Below are positions 63,739 through 64,000 of a stretch of DNA of 64,000 bases, in pieces. The first letter of the stretch is position 1, and each line of letters opens with the position of its first letter. Source of the DNA: Amycolatopsis roodepoortensis (GTDB lineage Bacteria; Actinomycetota; Actinomycetes; Mycobacteriales; Pseudonocardiaceae). The notes under the pieces were generated by a model that searched no databases, was not told the origin of the DNA, and worked only from the letters and a program-made list of their open reading frames with translations. The position numbers and the translations under genes were made by a program. The DNA lies in contig NZ_JADBEJ010000001.1 in assembly GCF_014873915.1 (NCBI RefSeq), positions 620,001-684,000 of the forward strand, given 5' to 3'.

Positions 63739-64000
63739 ATGAACGCCAGGCTCGACTACTTCGGCAACCAGGTCGGCGGAAAGTTCGTGAAGGCTCTCGT
63801 CTCGGCGAACAAGGGGCTGGTCGACTCGCCGCTGTCGCTCACGATCCAGGAACTGGTACGGATGCGCGCGAGCCAGATCAACGGCTGCGCGGTGTGCCTG
63901 GACATCCACACGAAGGAAGCGGCCGCCGCGGGCGAAACGGACGTGCGGATCAACCTGGTCGCCGTATGGCGGGAGGCGAACTGCTTCACCGAGGCCGAGC
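63739..64000 (+). CDS. AhpD-like carboxymuconolactone-decarboxylase-family protein, 3' end cut off
   Basis: The first 87 residues of an AhpD/CMD-family protein are visible. After ARLDYFGNQVGGKFVKALVS, the motif RMRASQINGCAVCLDIHTKE gives the catalytic C50-x-x-C53-x-x-x-H pattern of small alkylhydroperoxidase-like enzymes. ATG at 63739 is preceded by AAGGAGATCGCG. The gene runs off the window at 64000. Members use the two cysteines for peroxide reduction. It is separated from the DHA2 gene by a terminator, so it has its own promoter. Confidence 0.88.
   Translation, partial: MNARLDYFGNQVGGKFVKALVSANKGLVDSPLSLTIQELVRMRASQINGCAVCLDIHTKEAAAAGETDVRINLVAVWREANCFTEAE

Overview
This is high-GC DNA dense with genes. 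Start and stop codons overlap throughout (GTGA, ATGA, TGATG), GTG starts are frequent, and the window holds a stressosome operon, Tat-dependent exports and Baeuf/Rv2629-type genes. All of this points to a filamentous actinomycete. The recurring GTCGCGAAAG hairpin elements and the overall gene content suggest a Pseudonocardiaceae member close to Amycolatopsis; that assignment is inference. I saw no rRNA, tRNA, CRISPR array, phage or transposase gene. The window starts inside an amino-acid permease gene and ends inside an AhpD-like gene.

Layout. 0-4 kb: permease, two small secreted proteins and a winged-helix regulator. 4.4-9.2 kb (minus): a four-gene Opp/Nik-type ABC importer behind a cobalamin riboswitch. 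9.2-15.2 kb: methyltransferase, TMEM175-like channel, MarR regulator with operator, AAHS-type MFS transporter, GlxA regulator, Tat-exported DJ-1/PfpI protein and a frameshifted small gene. 15.2-21.5 kb: a stressosome and partner-switching island (rsbR, rsbS, rsbT, an ATPase-phosphatase fusion and a SpoIIE phosphatase in one operon, plus MarR, a second SpoIIE phosphatase and an RsbW-like kinase). 21.6-24.2 kb: a 21-nt repeat array, a PadR-controlled ABC exporter and a MITE-like palindrome. 24.2-27.4 kb (minus): the catechol ortho-cleavage operon catR-catB-catA-catC with a LysR-type operator.

27.9-39.0 kb is the most distinctive segment. Seven tightly overlapping plus-strand genes encode a class C-type serine hydrolase, a class A-type serine hydrolase, a complete peptide ABC importer (with a permease-ATPase fusion) and an 1103-residue protein that joins an S9 peptidase to a second class C-type beta-lactamase-fold domain. 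This looks like a dedicated system for importing and processing an unusual peptide or amide.

39-49 kb: Baeuf-family protein, two Cys-rich mini-proteins, a NarL-type two-component system, an ArsR-ArsC fusion operon with a VOC protein and ChrA, carbonic anhydrase, a MarR/cupin pair with twin operators, and an RDD protein. 49.5-57.2 kb: a large NB-ARC/LuxR regulator, a PET-hydrolase-type cutinase homologue, a latex-clearing-protein-like oxygenase, an acyl-CoA ligase and a tandem TetR regulator; together these suggest polymer breakdown. 57.2-62.1 kb: a complete DeLey-Doudoroff galactonate module (IclR regulator, dgoK, dgoA, dgoD, MFS transporter). 62.1-64 kb: a DHA2 efflux gene behind two CsoR-like operators, a terminator and a partial AhpD-like gene.

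Intergenic DNA carries at least three families of structured repeats (nested GTCGCGAAAG hairpins, 21-nt unit arrays and GTGAAGG-CCTTC palindromes), which the coding annotation does not explain.
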